Below, piece by piece: positions 48,189-55,686 of a DNA stretch of 64,000 nt. Both the position numbers and the translations under genes were made by a program. Every line of letters starts with the position of its first letter. Position 1 is the stretch's first letter. The DNA is from Lachnospiraceae bacterium (GTDB lineage Bacteria; Bacillota; Clostridia; Lachnospirales; Lachnospiraceae): positions 62,001-126,000 of the forward strand of contig CAJTCV010000009.1 of NCBI GenBank assembly GCA_910574805.1. Reading direction: 5' to 3'. The notes under the pieces are model-generated. The model was not told where the DNA came from, did no database searches, and saw only the letters and a list, made by a program, of their open reading frames with translations.

Positions 48189-48498
48189 TTATCTTTCTGC
48201 CAGCGCCTGGACGATCTCAACGGCGGACTGCATGTTGATCCCCATGCGTTCCACGCCCATTTCGGCCAGCTTCATGAATTCCTCCAGCGTGCGGATTCCT
48301 CCGGCCGCCTTGATCCGGATCCGGTCCCCGCAGTGCTCCTTGATCTTCCGTATGCGCTCGATGTTGGCGTCCCCGGGTATCCATCCGGTTCCTGTCTTTA
48401 TGAAATCCGCTCCGCTCTCCATAACCAGATCGCACGCCTTCAGCATCTCCTGGTCCGTCAGCGTATTGATCTCGATAATCACCTTCACAAGAGCCTTC
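48189..48498 (-). pseudogene. deoC: 3' fragment of deoxyribose-phosphate aldolase
   Basis: The last 100 or so residues of DeoC: KALVKVIIEINTLTDQEM with the Schiff-base lysine, GADFIKTGTGW, and KAAGGIRTLEEFMKLAEMG. About the first 120-150 residues are missing: the frame runs directly into the end of the mobile element at 48499. An ATG at codon AAG-adjacent position exists but has no ribosome site, so the remnant is probably silent. The missing 5' part is not found on the other side of the element. Confidence 0.85.
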
Positions 48499-48522
48499 TG
48501 TTGGATAGTTGGAATAGGTGAC
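48499..48522 (+). repeat. Left terminal inverted repeat of the element
   Basis: Starts TGTTGGATAGT and ends AGGTGAC; matches the reverse complement of 55414-55437 in 20 of 24 bases. Preceded by the TC core at 48497-48498. A further 9-bp inverted repeat (TATCCATTA at 48531-48539, TAATGGATA at 48571-48579) lies just inside and may be a recombinase site. Confidence 0.8.
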
Positions 48523-48596
48523 TTAGAAAATATCCATTATTCAAAGGTTTCCAGTGCCCCTATGAACTTGTAATGGATAGTAAGTCGTTGAATTTT

Positions 48597-50117
48597 CTAC
48601 CCGTCAACTTCTACGGGTTCAGAAACAAGAATTTTTTCTATCAGTTGATTGATTATCTTAAAATTGAGTTCCGTTATTCCTGCATAACCGCTTATCTGCT
48701 CCGCAAACTGCTCAATGGAAGATAACTGCTCCTTGTCCGTTATGGCACTTTTTTCAAGTTCCTTTATCTTGGCTGTCAGTTCTTTCTGCTCGCTGTCATA
48801 CCTTGCCGACAACATCTGAAAACGCTTTTCGGTCAGCAGTTCCCTTGGCAAGTCCTCGTACAGTTTGGCATACAGGTTTTCAATCTCCGACACACGCTGT
48901 TTACATTGCCTTAGTTCCTTTTTCTGCTGTTTCCTGCCCGTCAATGCCTGTCCTGCGTATTTCTGAATGTCTGCAAGCACAACTTCGTGAACCGTCCTCG
49001 CCTCAATGGTGTGTGCTGAACAGCCCTCTTTCCCAAACTTGCGGTATTTGGTACAGCAGTAGAAAGTCTTGTCTAATACATTGTTCCGCTTTCTTTTCTG
49101 CTCGACTTTGGCAAGCATGGCACTCCCACAATCGGCGCACTTGATAACCCCTCGGAAGATGTTGTCATATCCTCTTGAGCTTTTCCCGATAACGGGCGGT
49201 CTGCTCTGCAAAATCTTCTGCACGTTGTTCCAACGGTTCTGTTCGATAATCGGCTCATGCGTGCCATAAATGATTTCACGCTCTGCATACGGGATATACT
49301 GTCTTTTCTTGGAACGCATGGTCTTAGTTGGTTTGTCCGCAACAGTAAGGTTTCCTGCATAGACGGGGTTGTGCAATATCTGACTGACATAGGCAGTATC
49401 CCAGTCATACATTTTTTCCTCGTCCATAAAACGCTCAAACAGTTCCTTTTTATAGAAACTCGGTTTCAGCACTTTCGCCTTTCGCAAGCGGTTACAGATA
49501 GTGTGAAGCCCCACGCCCTCCTCAGCGATTGAGAAAATCAGTTCCACAACGGGGGCGGTCACTTCATCAATGACAAGGTGGTTATGGTCTTTCTCGTCTT
49601 TCTGATAACCGAACGGGGCGGTGGTAGCCATATACTTGCCCTGCATTCTCCTTGCGTGGAGTGCGCTCTTGATTTTCCTTGATGTGTCCTTTGCGTACAT
49701 TTCATTGATGATGTTGCGGAACGGTGTAATATCCATTTGTGCGTTGTCTATGGAGTCCACCCCGTCATTGATTGCAATGTACCGCACGTTATGGTTAGGG
49801 AAAAATACCTCGATATATGTACCCGTTTCAAAATAATTCCTCCCCAACCGTGACAGGTCTTTTGTGATGAGTGTTGACACTTCCCCGCCCTGTATGTCCT
49901 CGATAAGCTGTCGGAAAGCGGGGCGGTCGTAGTTTGTACCGCTGTAACCGTCATCAACGTAGAACTGGCAGTTCAGAAAACCGTTGCGCTTTGCATAATC
50001 TTTCAGCATGGTTTTCTGTGTGCTGATACTCATGCTCTCATTGTTCGTGCCGTCATCTTTGGAAAGCCTGCAATATAAAGCAGTGATTTTGTCGTTATTC
50101 AGTTTTGCCCTTTTCAT
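48597..50117 (-). CDS. Large serine recombinase (TnpX/TndX-like)
   Basis: 506 residues. Resolvase domain with the nucleophile serine in LYCRLSKDDG, the DLSRLGRNYFETG helix; Recombinase domain (about 165-290); zinc ribbon CADCGSAM ... CCTKYRKFG...C; and a C-terminal coiled coil (QQKKELRQCKQRVSEIENL) followed by the DUF4368-type tail. It excises and inserts the element at a GA core. Start at the ATG behind GGAGGACGAA; the ribosome site excludes the longer frame. Confidence 0.95.
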   Translation of the reverse strand: MKRAKLNNDKITALYCRLSKDDGTNNESMSISTQKTMLKDYAKRNGFLNCQFYVDDGYSGTNYDRPAFRQLIEDIQGGEVSTLITKDLSRLGRNYFETGTYIEVFFPNHNVRYIAINDGVDSIDNAQMDITPFRNIINEMYAKDTSRKIKSALHARRMQGKYMATTAPFGYQKDEKDHNHLVIDEVTAPVVELIFSIAEEGVGLHTICNRLRKAKVLKPSFYKKELFERFMDEEKMYDWDTAYVSQILHNPVYAGNLTVADKPTKTMRSKKRQYIPYAEREIIYGTHEPIIEQNRWNNVQKILQSRPPVIGKSSRGYDNIFRGVIKCADCGSAMLAKVEQKRKRNNVLDKTFYCCTKYRKFGKEGCSAHTIEARTVHEVVLADIQKYAGQALTGRKQQKKELRQCKQRVSEIENLYAKLYEDLPRELLTEKRFQMLSARYDSEQKELTAKIKELEKSAITDKEQLSSIEQFAEQISGYAGITELNFKIINQLIEKILVSEPVEVDG

Positions 50118-50187
50118 TTCGTCCTCCTTGATGAAAAGGGACTTCCTCAACTCTTATTATACTATATTCCCTTTTCCGCTTCCAGTG

Positions 50188-50350
50188 CTAATTTGCGTTG
50201 TTTTCCGCTATTTCCTTAACCTTTTTTGTTATCTGTTCCTCGGCTATCCGCTTGAATACCGTTTCCATTTTTTCAGTGCCTTTCCACGATAATTTTTGTG
50301 GGTGGGTGCTGTCGGGTGGCTCTATGCTGTGCCTTGCTGTCTTTGCTCAT
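50188..50350 (-). pseudogene. Small accessory gene of the element, frameshifted
   Basis: Reads MSKDSKAQHRATRQHPPTKI, then IVE, and after one extra base in an AAA run continues as GTEKMETVFKRIAEEQITKK...ENNAN. The ribosome site GGAGCAG precedes the ATG. 163 bases, one more than a multiple of three. Proteins with PPTKIVVER-type openings are common small genes in such elements; function unknown. It lies in the 354-base gap between recombinase and hydrolase; the rest of that gap shows only A+T-rich sequence. Confidence 0.55.
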
Positions 50351-50471
50351 AAATCTGCTCCTTTACATAAAAATAGAGCGCATAGATTTAATTTCTATAC
50401 GCTCTGACGCTGTGTGACTTTTTTATTGTGATTATTGCAATTTCTGTTTAGTTAAATATAGTTTTTCATCA

Positions 50472-51215
50472 TTACACACAAATAAGTTGCAACAATTTTT
50501 CTACATATTCCATGCTATGATTGATACTTAAATCCCCATGATAGTACTGAGGTAAAATTTCAAGTGCTGACTTGTTAATTTTTTTACTTAATAATTCGGC
50601 AGACATTTTCATAATTTTCTGTTCTTTCCCACCAACAAGTATAAGAGTTTTTGCCTGACAACCAGTTATTGTATCTTTTAACTTATAACTGGAATTGGCT
50701 CTTAAAAAAGAAATCATATCTTCCTTTTTTATCAGCGAACTATCATTAAAATAATTTTCAAATAATGATGAATGAATATGCAGGGATTGGAACTGCAACT
50801 TTGCAAACCATCTCTTTTTTATGAGGGGGTAACACAGTGAAAATGAAGGGGCAATGAAATATTCTGTTATTTTCATTGGCATGACCAGCGCACTTTCTAT
50901 CATAGCAAAATCACAAATATTATTTCGTTGTGAGAGTATCTCCACCAACACCTGTCCGCCAAGCGAAAGACCTCCTGCTAACAATATATGACCATTAAAT
51001 TGCTCATCAATGTATGAAATAATTTCTTTTGCATTATTTTCGATTGAGGTAAAAGATACATCACTTCCAGTATGACCATCTAATATCGGTATTACAATAT
51101 GGAAACGGTTTTTAAGCAACTCCGCCGTTTCCGTATAATTCCACCATGAAAGACCTCCCCCATGAAGAAGAATAATAACATCTATATTTTCCTTTCCAAA
51201 TTCAACTGTTTTCAT
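50472..51215 (-). CDS. Alpha/beta hydrolase, cargo of the element
   Basis: 247 residues. Oxyanion-loop motif LLHGGGLSWWNY, nucleophile elbow GLSLGG, and a late histidine in YYHGDLSINHS; the acid is probably in the LVGGKEQKIMK region. Its A+T-rich composition is clearly different from chromosomal neighbours and from the recombinase, pointing to separate acquisition. Substrate unknown; esterase, thioesterase or lactonase activity would all fit the fold. Confidence 0.85.
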   Translation of the reverse strand: MKTVEFGKENIDVIILLHGGGLSWWNYTETAELLKNRFHIVIPILDGHTGSDVSFTSIENNAKEIISYIDEQFNGHILLAGGLSLGGQVLVEILSQRNNICDFAMIESALVMPMKITEYFIAPSFSLCYPLIKKRWFAKLQFQSLHIHSSLFENYFNDSSLIKKEDMISFLRANSSYKLKDTITGCQAKTLILVGGKEQKIMKMSAELLSKKINKSALEILPQYYHGDLSINHSMEYVEKLLQLICV

Positions 51216-51295
51216 CTATCCGCCGTCCTTTAATAAATTTCTACTTGCTGATATTAAAATACCACAGTCACACTTACGTTTCTATCAAAATTTCA

Positions 51296-52567
51296 TTAAA
51301 TTTCTTCCTCCCTCCGCTTAGTCCTGTTCTGTTGCCTGTTATGCTGTCGGCTCTCGTTCTGAAGCTCCCTCTCAAGGTTCTTTTTGTTGTAGCTGATTAC
51401 TTCGGCATAAGCTAATTCTGTGGCGGTCTTAGTCTGCTCCCTGTCCGCTGTGAATTTTGCAAGGCTCTCAAAGCTATCTATCTTCCTTGTGGTGATGAAT
51501 TTCTCCGCATTGTTGGCTGACTGCAAGGCTGTTCTATCGGATATTCTTCTTAGGTGCTTTCCGCTGACAATCGGCAAGTCTAATCTGCCTTTGCGTTTCC
51601 TTACTTTCGCAATCATCTCCATAACTTCATTCTTCACGCTGACCGCTGTATTTTTAATCTTGACGTACTGTGCGCTGTGAAGTTCCTGCTTGGCAAGCAT
51701 GAGCATATCTTTTGCCTGTTCCAACAGCATATTGTTTTTGATGATTTCCCGATTGATATTGCCCCTCTCGGTCTGTATGCCTTTGCACTCTAAAGCGTTG
51801 GCAACCGCCCCGATATGTATAGTCGGCTCTCTGTCAATTCCCTGTTCCTTAAAAGAACGGTGTTCCCAATGTAACGCAATCCCCAACTGCTCATTGGTGG
51901 CGTTAATTGTGTCGGCTAAGTCCTTGCGCCACATTTTAGCGTTTTCCCTGCTGTTCCAGTCGGTACTTTCTACGGTCTGACATTTCCATTGTTTTCTGTT
52001 CCGCTTGTCTACTTTCTGCTGACCTGTCTTTTTGTCAATGAGGGGAACACGCTCGCCGTTTTCATCAAGTATATAAACCTTTTTTGTCTTTGCTCCCCAT
52101 TCCCCATTTTCAGTGAGGGGGCGCATAGTGAGTAAAACATGGATATGGAGATTGCGCTGTCCTTTGTCGTTCTCGCTGTCATGGATTGCCCAATCCGCAC
52201 ACATTCCTTTATCAACAAAATTCCTCTGCACATAATCTCTCACGACTTCCTCCGCAAGTTCGTAACTCCATTCATTGGGGAGTGACGCTTTTAACATTCT
52301 CGCAAGCTGTAATTTCTGCCCTTTCTCTGACAGTTCAACAGCGTTCCATAAAGTGGCTCGGTCTGCATACTCTTTGGGCGCATTGGGTGGGAGAGTGATT
52401 TCACTGTGGACTAAATCTTCATGGTATTTTGGTCGATATGTCTGTCCGTCAAACTCACTGACAAGAATACTCCTGCTGATATAGGACGCTTTCTCAACTG
52501 CCGACTGTCCTTTGCTCCGCCTGACTATGGAAAAACGTGTGCTTGCCTGTTTCGTGACATTAGCCAT
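51296..52567 (-). CDS. MobA/MobL-family relaxase
   Basis: 423 residues. N-terminal relaxase domain with FSIVRRSKGQSAVEKASYISR, and the metal-binding histidine pair in NLHIHVLLTMRPL. It nicks the transfer origin and pilots the strand during mobilisation. The C-terminal 150 residues are charged and helical (linker to accessory proteins). ATG of MANVTK behind AGGTG; three upstream codons are open but lack a ribosome site. Confidence 0.92.
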   Translation of the reverse strand: MANVTKQASTRFSIVRRSKGQSAVEKASYISRSILVSEFDGQTYRPKYHEDLVHSEITLPPNAPKEYADRATLWNAVELSEKGQKLQLARMLKASLPNEWSYELAEEVVRDYVQRNFVDKGMCADWAIHDSENDKGQRNLHIHVLLTMRPLTENGEWGAKTKKVYILDENGERVPLIDKKTGQQKVDKRNRKQWKCQTVESTDWNSRENAKMWRKDLADTINATNEQLGIALHWEHRSFKEQGIDREPTIHIGAVANALECKGIQTERGNINREIIKNNMLLEQAKDMLMLAKQELHSAQYVKIKNTAVSVKNEVMEMIAKVRKRKGRLDLPIVSGKHLRRISDRTALQSANNAEKFITTRKIDSFESLAKFTADREQTKTATELAYAEVISYNKKNLERELQNESRQHNRQQNRTKRREEEI

Positions 52568-52879
52568 GCGCAACACCTACATTCTGCCGACAGGGTAGTG
52601 GGGCGCACTCATAGACTTTGTGGGCAGATAAAGGCTGTTCTTTAGCCTTTATCTGAACGCAAAGTTCACTAAAGGGCAGCAAGCGCAGCTTGCGAAGGGG
52701 AATTGTCATTTCCCCTTTTGGCTGCCGCAAGGCAGACAACGCCCTCCGCAGAAGTCCATGCATGTGAAACTTGCCCCTCGGAGAGCGCACATACCACCTC
52801 TGGTGGTATATCTGTGCACACCCCGTAAACGGGGCGAATACGTTACCTCGGCTTTCCAGTACCCTTGTCCTTGTCCTCG
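52568..52879. other. Probable transfer origin region with nested hairpins
   Basis: No gene in these 312 bases, but four inverted repeats: AAGGGGAA/TTCCCCTT (52695-52717), CTGCC/GGCAG (52722-52735), ATACCACC/GGTGGTAT (52791-52809) and CCCCGT/ACGGGG (52821-52834). Position directly upstream of the relaxase is usual for oriT in this element type. The nick site is not identified. Confidence 0.5.
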
Positions 52880-53221
52880 TCATTCCGTACCGCCCTCGCT
52901 TTCGTTTTCCGCATTGGGGAGAGTGGATTGTGGGGGAGTGGTTTCCCGGCTTTCTGCTTTGATTTTAGATATAATCTGCTGACACTCCTTTGTCTGCAAG
53001 GCAACCGATAAGATACAGTTTAATTCGTCCTCGTCATAGCGGTAGCAGTCGGGGAAATACTTCACAATGATACCGCCCATGATATACTTGTGATGGTTCT
53101 CGGCTTTACGTTTCTTCTCGTTCTGTTTTTTCTTCTCATTGGCTACACGCTGTTGTGCCTGTTTCAATGCCTGCAATGCTTTTTCTAAATTCCTGCTTGC
53201 GTCATTTTTGCTATCAATCAT
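52880..53221 (-). CDS. DUF3847-like mobilisation accessory protein
   Basis: 113 residues. A basic coiled-coil N-terminus (LEKALQALKQAQQRVANEKK) followed by KAENHHKYIMGGIIVKYFPD, resembling the DUF3847 proteins that precede relaxases in Clostridial mobilizable elements. Probably helps the relaxase at oriT, as MobC proteins do (inference). The C-terminal 25 residues are low-complexity and acidic. Confidence 0.75.
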   Translation of the reverse strand: MIDSKNDASRNLEKALQALKQAQQRVANEKKKQNEKKRKAENHHKYIMGGIIVKYFPDCYRYDEDELNCILSVALQTKECQQIISKIKAESRETTPPQSTLPNAENESEGGTE

Positions 53222-53226
53222 TTCTG

Positions 53227-53409
53227 CTACCTCATTCTTTCCGTGCTGTGTTGGTGGTTGCTGAAAATAAAAAGGGTAGCTGATTGTCTGTTAAGATAAT
53301 CGCTACCCAAAGGTAAACAATATTCAGTTTTCGTATCATTTTCTGTCTTGATTTCCCCCGACAAATGGGAAGTTTCTTCACCATTAACGATTATATTTTG
53401 CTCCTGCAT
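53227..53409 (-). CDS. Possible small protein upstream of DUF3847 gene
   Basis: 60 codons beginning MQEQNIIVNGEETSHLSGE. The stop lies 5 bases before the next start, which suggests coupling, but it overlaps the membrane-protein gene by 26 bases, has no clear ribosome site and no known motif. It may be a fragment. Confidence 0.3.
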   Translation of the reverse strand: MQEQNIIVNGEETSHLSGEIKTENDTKTEYCLPLGSDYLNRQSATLFIFSNHQHSTERMR

Positions 53410-53686
53410 AAATCAGCAATACTAATCCAACAGCAAACCCCAATGCAAAAGTGATAAAACTTAATGCAGAGTCCGTTATACCGATTATTGTTGCTGTCAC
53501 CAAAAGACCAATTCCAATAGAGATAACACCCCAACCTGATATTCTACAAAAAGCCTTTTTATCACTTGGAGACACTTTTTCATAATGATAACTATGAAGT
53601 AAAGTGATTTTTTCCTTTTTCCACATCAAATAACCAAGTGTTATGAATACAATTCCTATCACCGCGACTATAATTGCTCCAACCAT
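53384..53686 (-). CDS. DUF3784-like small membrane protein
   Basis: 100 residues with three hydrophobic helices (about 3-22, 50-70, 74-95) and the KVSPSDKKAFCRISGWGVI loop characteristic of DUF3784 proteins. Function unknown. Cargo of the element, A+T-rich like the adjacent acetyltransferase. ATATACCTCC-type ribosome site (GGAGGTATAT) before the ATG. Confidence 0.75.
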   Translation of the reverse strand: MVGAIIVAVIGIVFITLGYLMWKKEKITLLHSYHYEKVSPSDKKAFCRISGWGVISIGIGLLVTATIIGITDSALSFITFALGFAVGLVLLIYAGAKYNR

Positions 53687-53710
53687 ATCAATATACCTCC
53701 AAATCGGAAT

Positions 53711-54196
53711 TTATCTGTTTTCGATAATCAATTCTTTGCACTTCCATTCTTCACCCAGAACACAATATGTTTCTGTCGTATCAAGAACTGTATCGCTAAA
53801 ACCGACTGCTTTATAACAATAATAAGCCGGGAGATTATTCTCAAAAACGCCCAATGATGCTTTTTTTGCTCCATATATTTCAAATACAAATTTTAGACCC
53901 AGTCGGAGCATAGCTTTTCCATAGCCTTTTCCTCTCTTGTGAGGATTTACAATAACAAATCCAAAACGTAGTTCATCCAATGATTCATCAGGGGTTCTTA
54001 GTGTAAAAAAGCCAACGATTCCTGTATCATCAAATGCAGTAAACGGCATTAGAGATTCAACAAAACAAAATTCCTTTTGCGTTATCGGATAATTACCGAG
54101 TATACCTGCTGTCCATTGATAAAATACTTTTTCATCCTGACACCATGATAATATTGTATCTACATCTGAAGCTTTATATGGTCTTATTCTAATCAT
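53711..54196 (-). CDS. GNAT-family N-acetyltransferase
   Basis: 161 residues. Acetyl-CoA pyrophosphate loop is RGKGYGKAML, preceded by the FVIVNPHK strand, and followed by the LGVFENNLPAYYCYKAVGF motif of the family. It transfers acetyl groups to an amine; target unknown, possibilities range from a drug to a ribosomal protein. A+T-rich cargo gene of the element. Confidence 0.88.
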   Translation of the reverse strand: MIRIRPYKASDVDTILSWCQDEKVFYQWTAGILGNYPITQKEFCFVESLMPFTAFDDTGIVGFFTLRTPDESLDELRFGFVIVNPHKRGKGYGKAMLRLGLKFVFEIYGAKKASLGVFENNLPAYYCYKAVGFSDTVLDTTETYCVLGEEWKCKELIIENR

Positions 54197-54283
54197 ACAT
54201 TTTCCCTCGCAAATTCCAGTTTGTTTAATTGTTCAACGCTGTTATTTTACCACAACCGCATACACAATTCCATTTAATTTTAT

Positions 54284-54566
54284 TTAATTTTCCTTTGCCT
54301 TATTCTTTGCAATCATCATCTGCCTTGCCCGTTCCCTCTGCTCGGTGCTGACTGCCCTCGGCTTGCGGTAGCTGACATAAGACTTCGGAAAGGAATATGT
54401 CTTAGATACTTCGTCCTGCCCTGTCAGTTTATAGGTATCGGGGGAAGTCGGCAACAAGCGTGTCAAGTTTGCGCATAACTGCCTTATCCCTTGTGTAGGG
54501 GGTGGCAGTCTGTTCTCTTGCATTGTAATTGACAATCGTTTCCTGCTCATATCGTGAAAGTTTCAT
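54284..54566 (-). pseudogene. Conserved element protein, frameshifted
   Basis: Starts MKLSRYEQETIVNYNAREQT, continues to LVADFP, and after one extra base in the five-C run (plus-strand G-run 54440-54444) resumes DTYKLTGQDEVSKTYSFPKS and ends in a basic helix. The 283-base length equals a multiple of three plus one. Start overlaps the previous gene's stop (ATGA). Such proteins are common in this element type; function unknown. Confidence 0.7.
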
Positions 54567-55170
54567 AGTGCCATATCCCCCTTTCCCTTGTTGTGGGTTC
54601 TGTGCTGTTTTCCCTCGGCAACTGTCGGCTGTTTTGCCTGTTCCTTTGCTTTGGCTAACCTTGTCCTTATGGAGTGGTCACGCTCGGTCAGTTTCCGTCT
54701 TTTGGTGGTGGCGGTCAGTTCCGCACACGTTTTTTCTGACAGGGCATTTAATTTCTTCAATGTGCCGCTTACTATCTGCTTTGTATCACTGTCCTTTACC
54801 TGCGAAAGAATAGCGGACAGACTGCGCACGTTTCCGCTTTGCCCTGTTCTCCAAACTGATAGATTAAGTTGATTTCATCGGCGTTAAAGGGTATCTGAAT
54901 ATTTGCGCCCTCACATAAACGCTCCACGCCCACGCACTTAAGGAGATTTCCTGTCAGTTCGTAATTATCCCTCGCTGTGATTGTTCCATGATTGTCGGTC
55001 TGCCTTACCTCAACTTCGCACTGGCTTTTCTGCTCCAACACAAGCCACTGGTATTTGTCGCTTTCTTTGGTGAATATGGTCTGATGCGCATTAGAGTGTG
55101 TCTTGCTACGGATATATTTGTCGGTGGTGCTGTAATAGTCCAAAATCTGCTGTTCCTGCTTTTTGTTCAT
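54563..55170 (-). pseudogene. Conserved element accessory protein, frameshifted
   Basis: Begins MNKKQEQQILDYYSTTDKYI, contains NADEINLIYQFGEQGKAET, then after a lost base near 54829-54831 continues RSLSAILSQVKDSDTKQIV and a basic C-terminus. 608 bases, one short of a multiple of three. AGGAGG lies 9 bases before the ATG. Function unknown; first gene read from the right end of the element. Confidence 0.7.
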
Positions 55171-55413
55171 GGTCTTTGCCCTCCTGTGATATGGATTGAT
55201 TGATATGATTGATTGGTTTCGGTGCTGATATATGTTTTTCTTCCGTTAATTGTCGGGAGATTGGATTGCGGAATACTGTTGTTGGGTATTTCTTCACTTG
55301 TAGAAATAGGAGTTCATTTTTTATGGTAATTACCGCATGAAAAAAGACTATAACCGTCACTGTCATAGCCTTTTAAGGATTGAGGAAGTCCCTTTCTTAT
55401 TTGTATTTGTTTT
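55171..55413. other. Right-end non-coding part of the element with a hairpin
   Basis: A minus-strand hairpin (AAAAGGCTAT/ATAGTCTTTT at 55342-55374, one mismatch, then T-run) lies about 170 bases before the first gene: either a terminator that shields the element from outside transcription or an attenuator. A frame of 86 codons here lacks a ribosome site. Confidence 0.45.
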
Positions 55414-55437
55414 GTCACCTCTCCGCACTATCCAACA
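55414..55437 (-). repeat. Right terminal inverted repeat of the element
   Basis: On the minus strand starts TGTTGGATAGT and ends AGGTGAC, as the left end. Followed on the plus strand by the TC core at 55438-55439. Confidence 0.8.
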
Positions 55438-55439
55438 TC

Positions 55440-55556
55440 CCCTTCGTCAACAGCACCCAGGTCACCTGCACGGCTCAGGGACCCTTTGAGTACGTGTCCA
55501 TCTACGCGGTGGCAGACTGGTACGAATATCACGTCTATCTCTCCGAAAGGGTTTGA
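55440..55556 (+). pseudogene. 3' fragment of an unidentified plus-strand gene
   Basis: The frame ...NIPFVNSTQVTCTAQGPF, then EYVSIYAVADWYEYHVYLS and ERV-stop, runs out of the mobile element end. Nearly every codon ends in G or C, as in the chromosomal genes, which supports genuine coding; the element does not. The protein family is not recognised, and its 5' part is absent. The stretch 55557-55686 after it holds nothing recognisable. Confidence 0.5.
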
Positions 55557-55686
55557 TCCCCGAACATACGACAAAGAACACTCCCAGATTCTATTCCTGA
55601 AAGCGTTCTTTTTTCACAGGATCTTTTGCGGCTCGATCCTTCGTTATCAATCGCCGTTTTATCTGTCGACGTGTTTTATTATTCGC

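Larger units (their letters stand above)
48497..55439. mobile_element. Integrative mobilizable element with TnpX-type serine recombinase
   Basis: About 6.9 kb. Genes: serine recombinase, MobA/MobL relaxase, DUF3847 protein, alpha/beta hydrolase, DUF3784 membrane protein, GNAT acetyltransferase and several small accessory genes. There is no transfer ATPase or type IV secretion gene, so it must use another element for conjugation. The ends are 24-bp imperfect inverted repeats (20/24), and the two bases just outside each are TC on the plus strand (GA on the other), the dinucleotide core known for TnpX/TndX recombinases. The flanks are different truncated genes. Confidence 0.88.

Noticed and set aside
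52560-52883. 107-codon minus-strand frame (MTRTRTRVLESRGNVFAPFT) over the oriT-like region
   Set aside because: Covers four inverted repeats, no ribosome site, overlaps both flanking genes; non-coding is more likely.
55106-55366. 86-codon minus-strand frame at the right end of the element
   Set aside because: Its 3' third is a shadow of the next gene, it has no ribosome site and it covers a hairpin; treated as non-coding.
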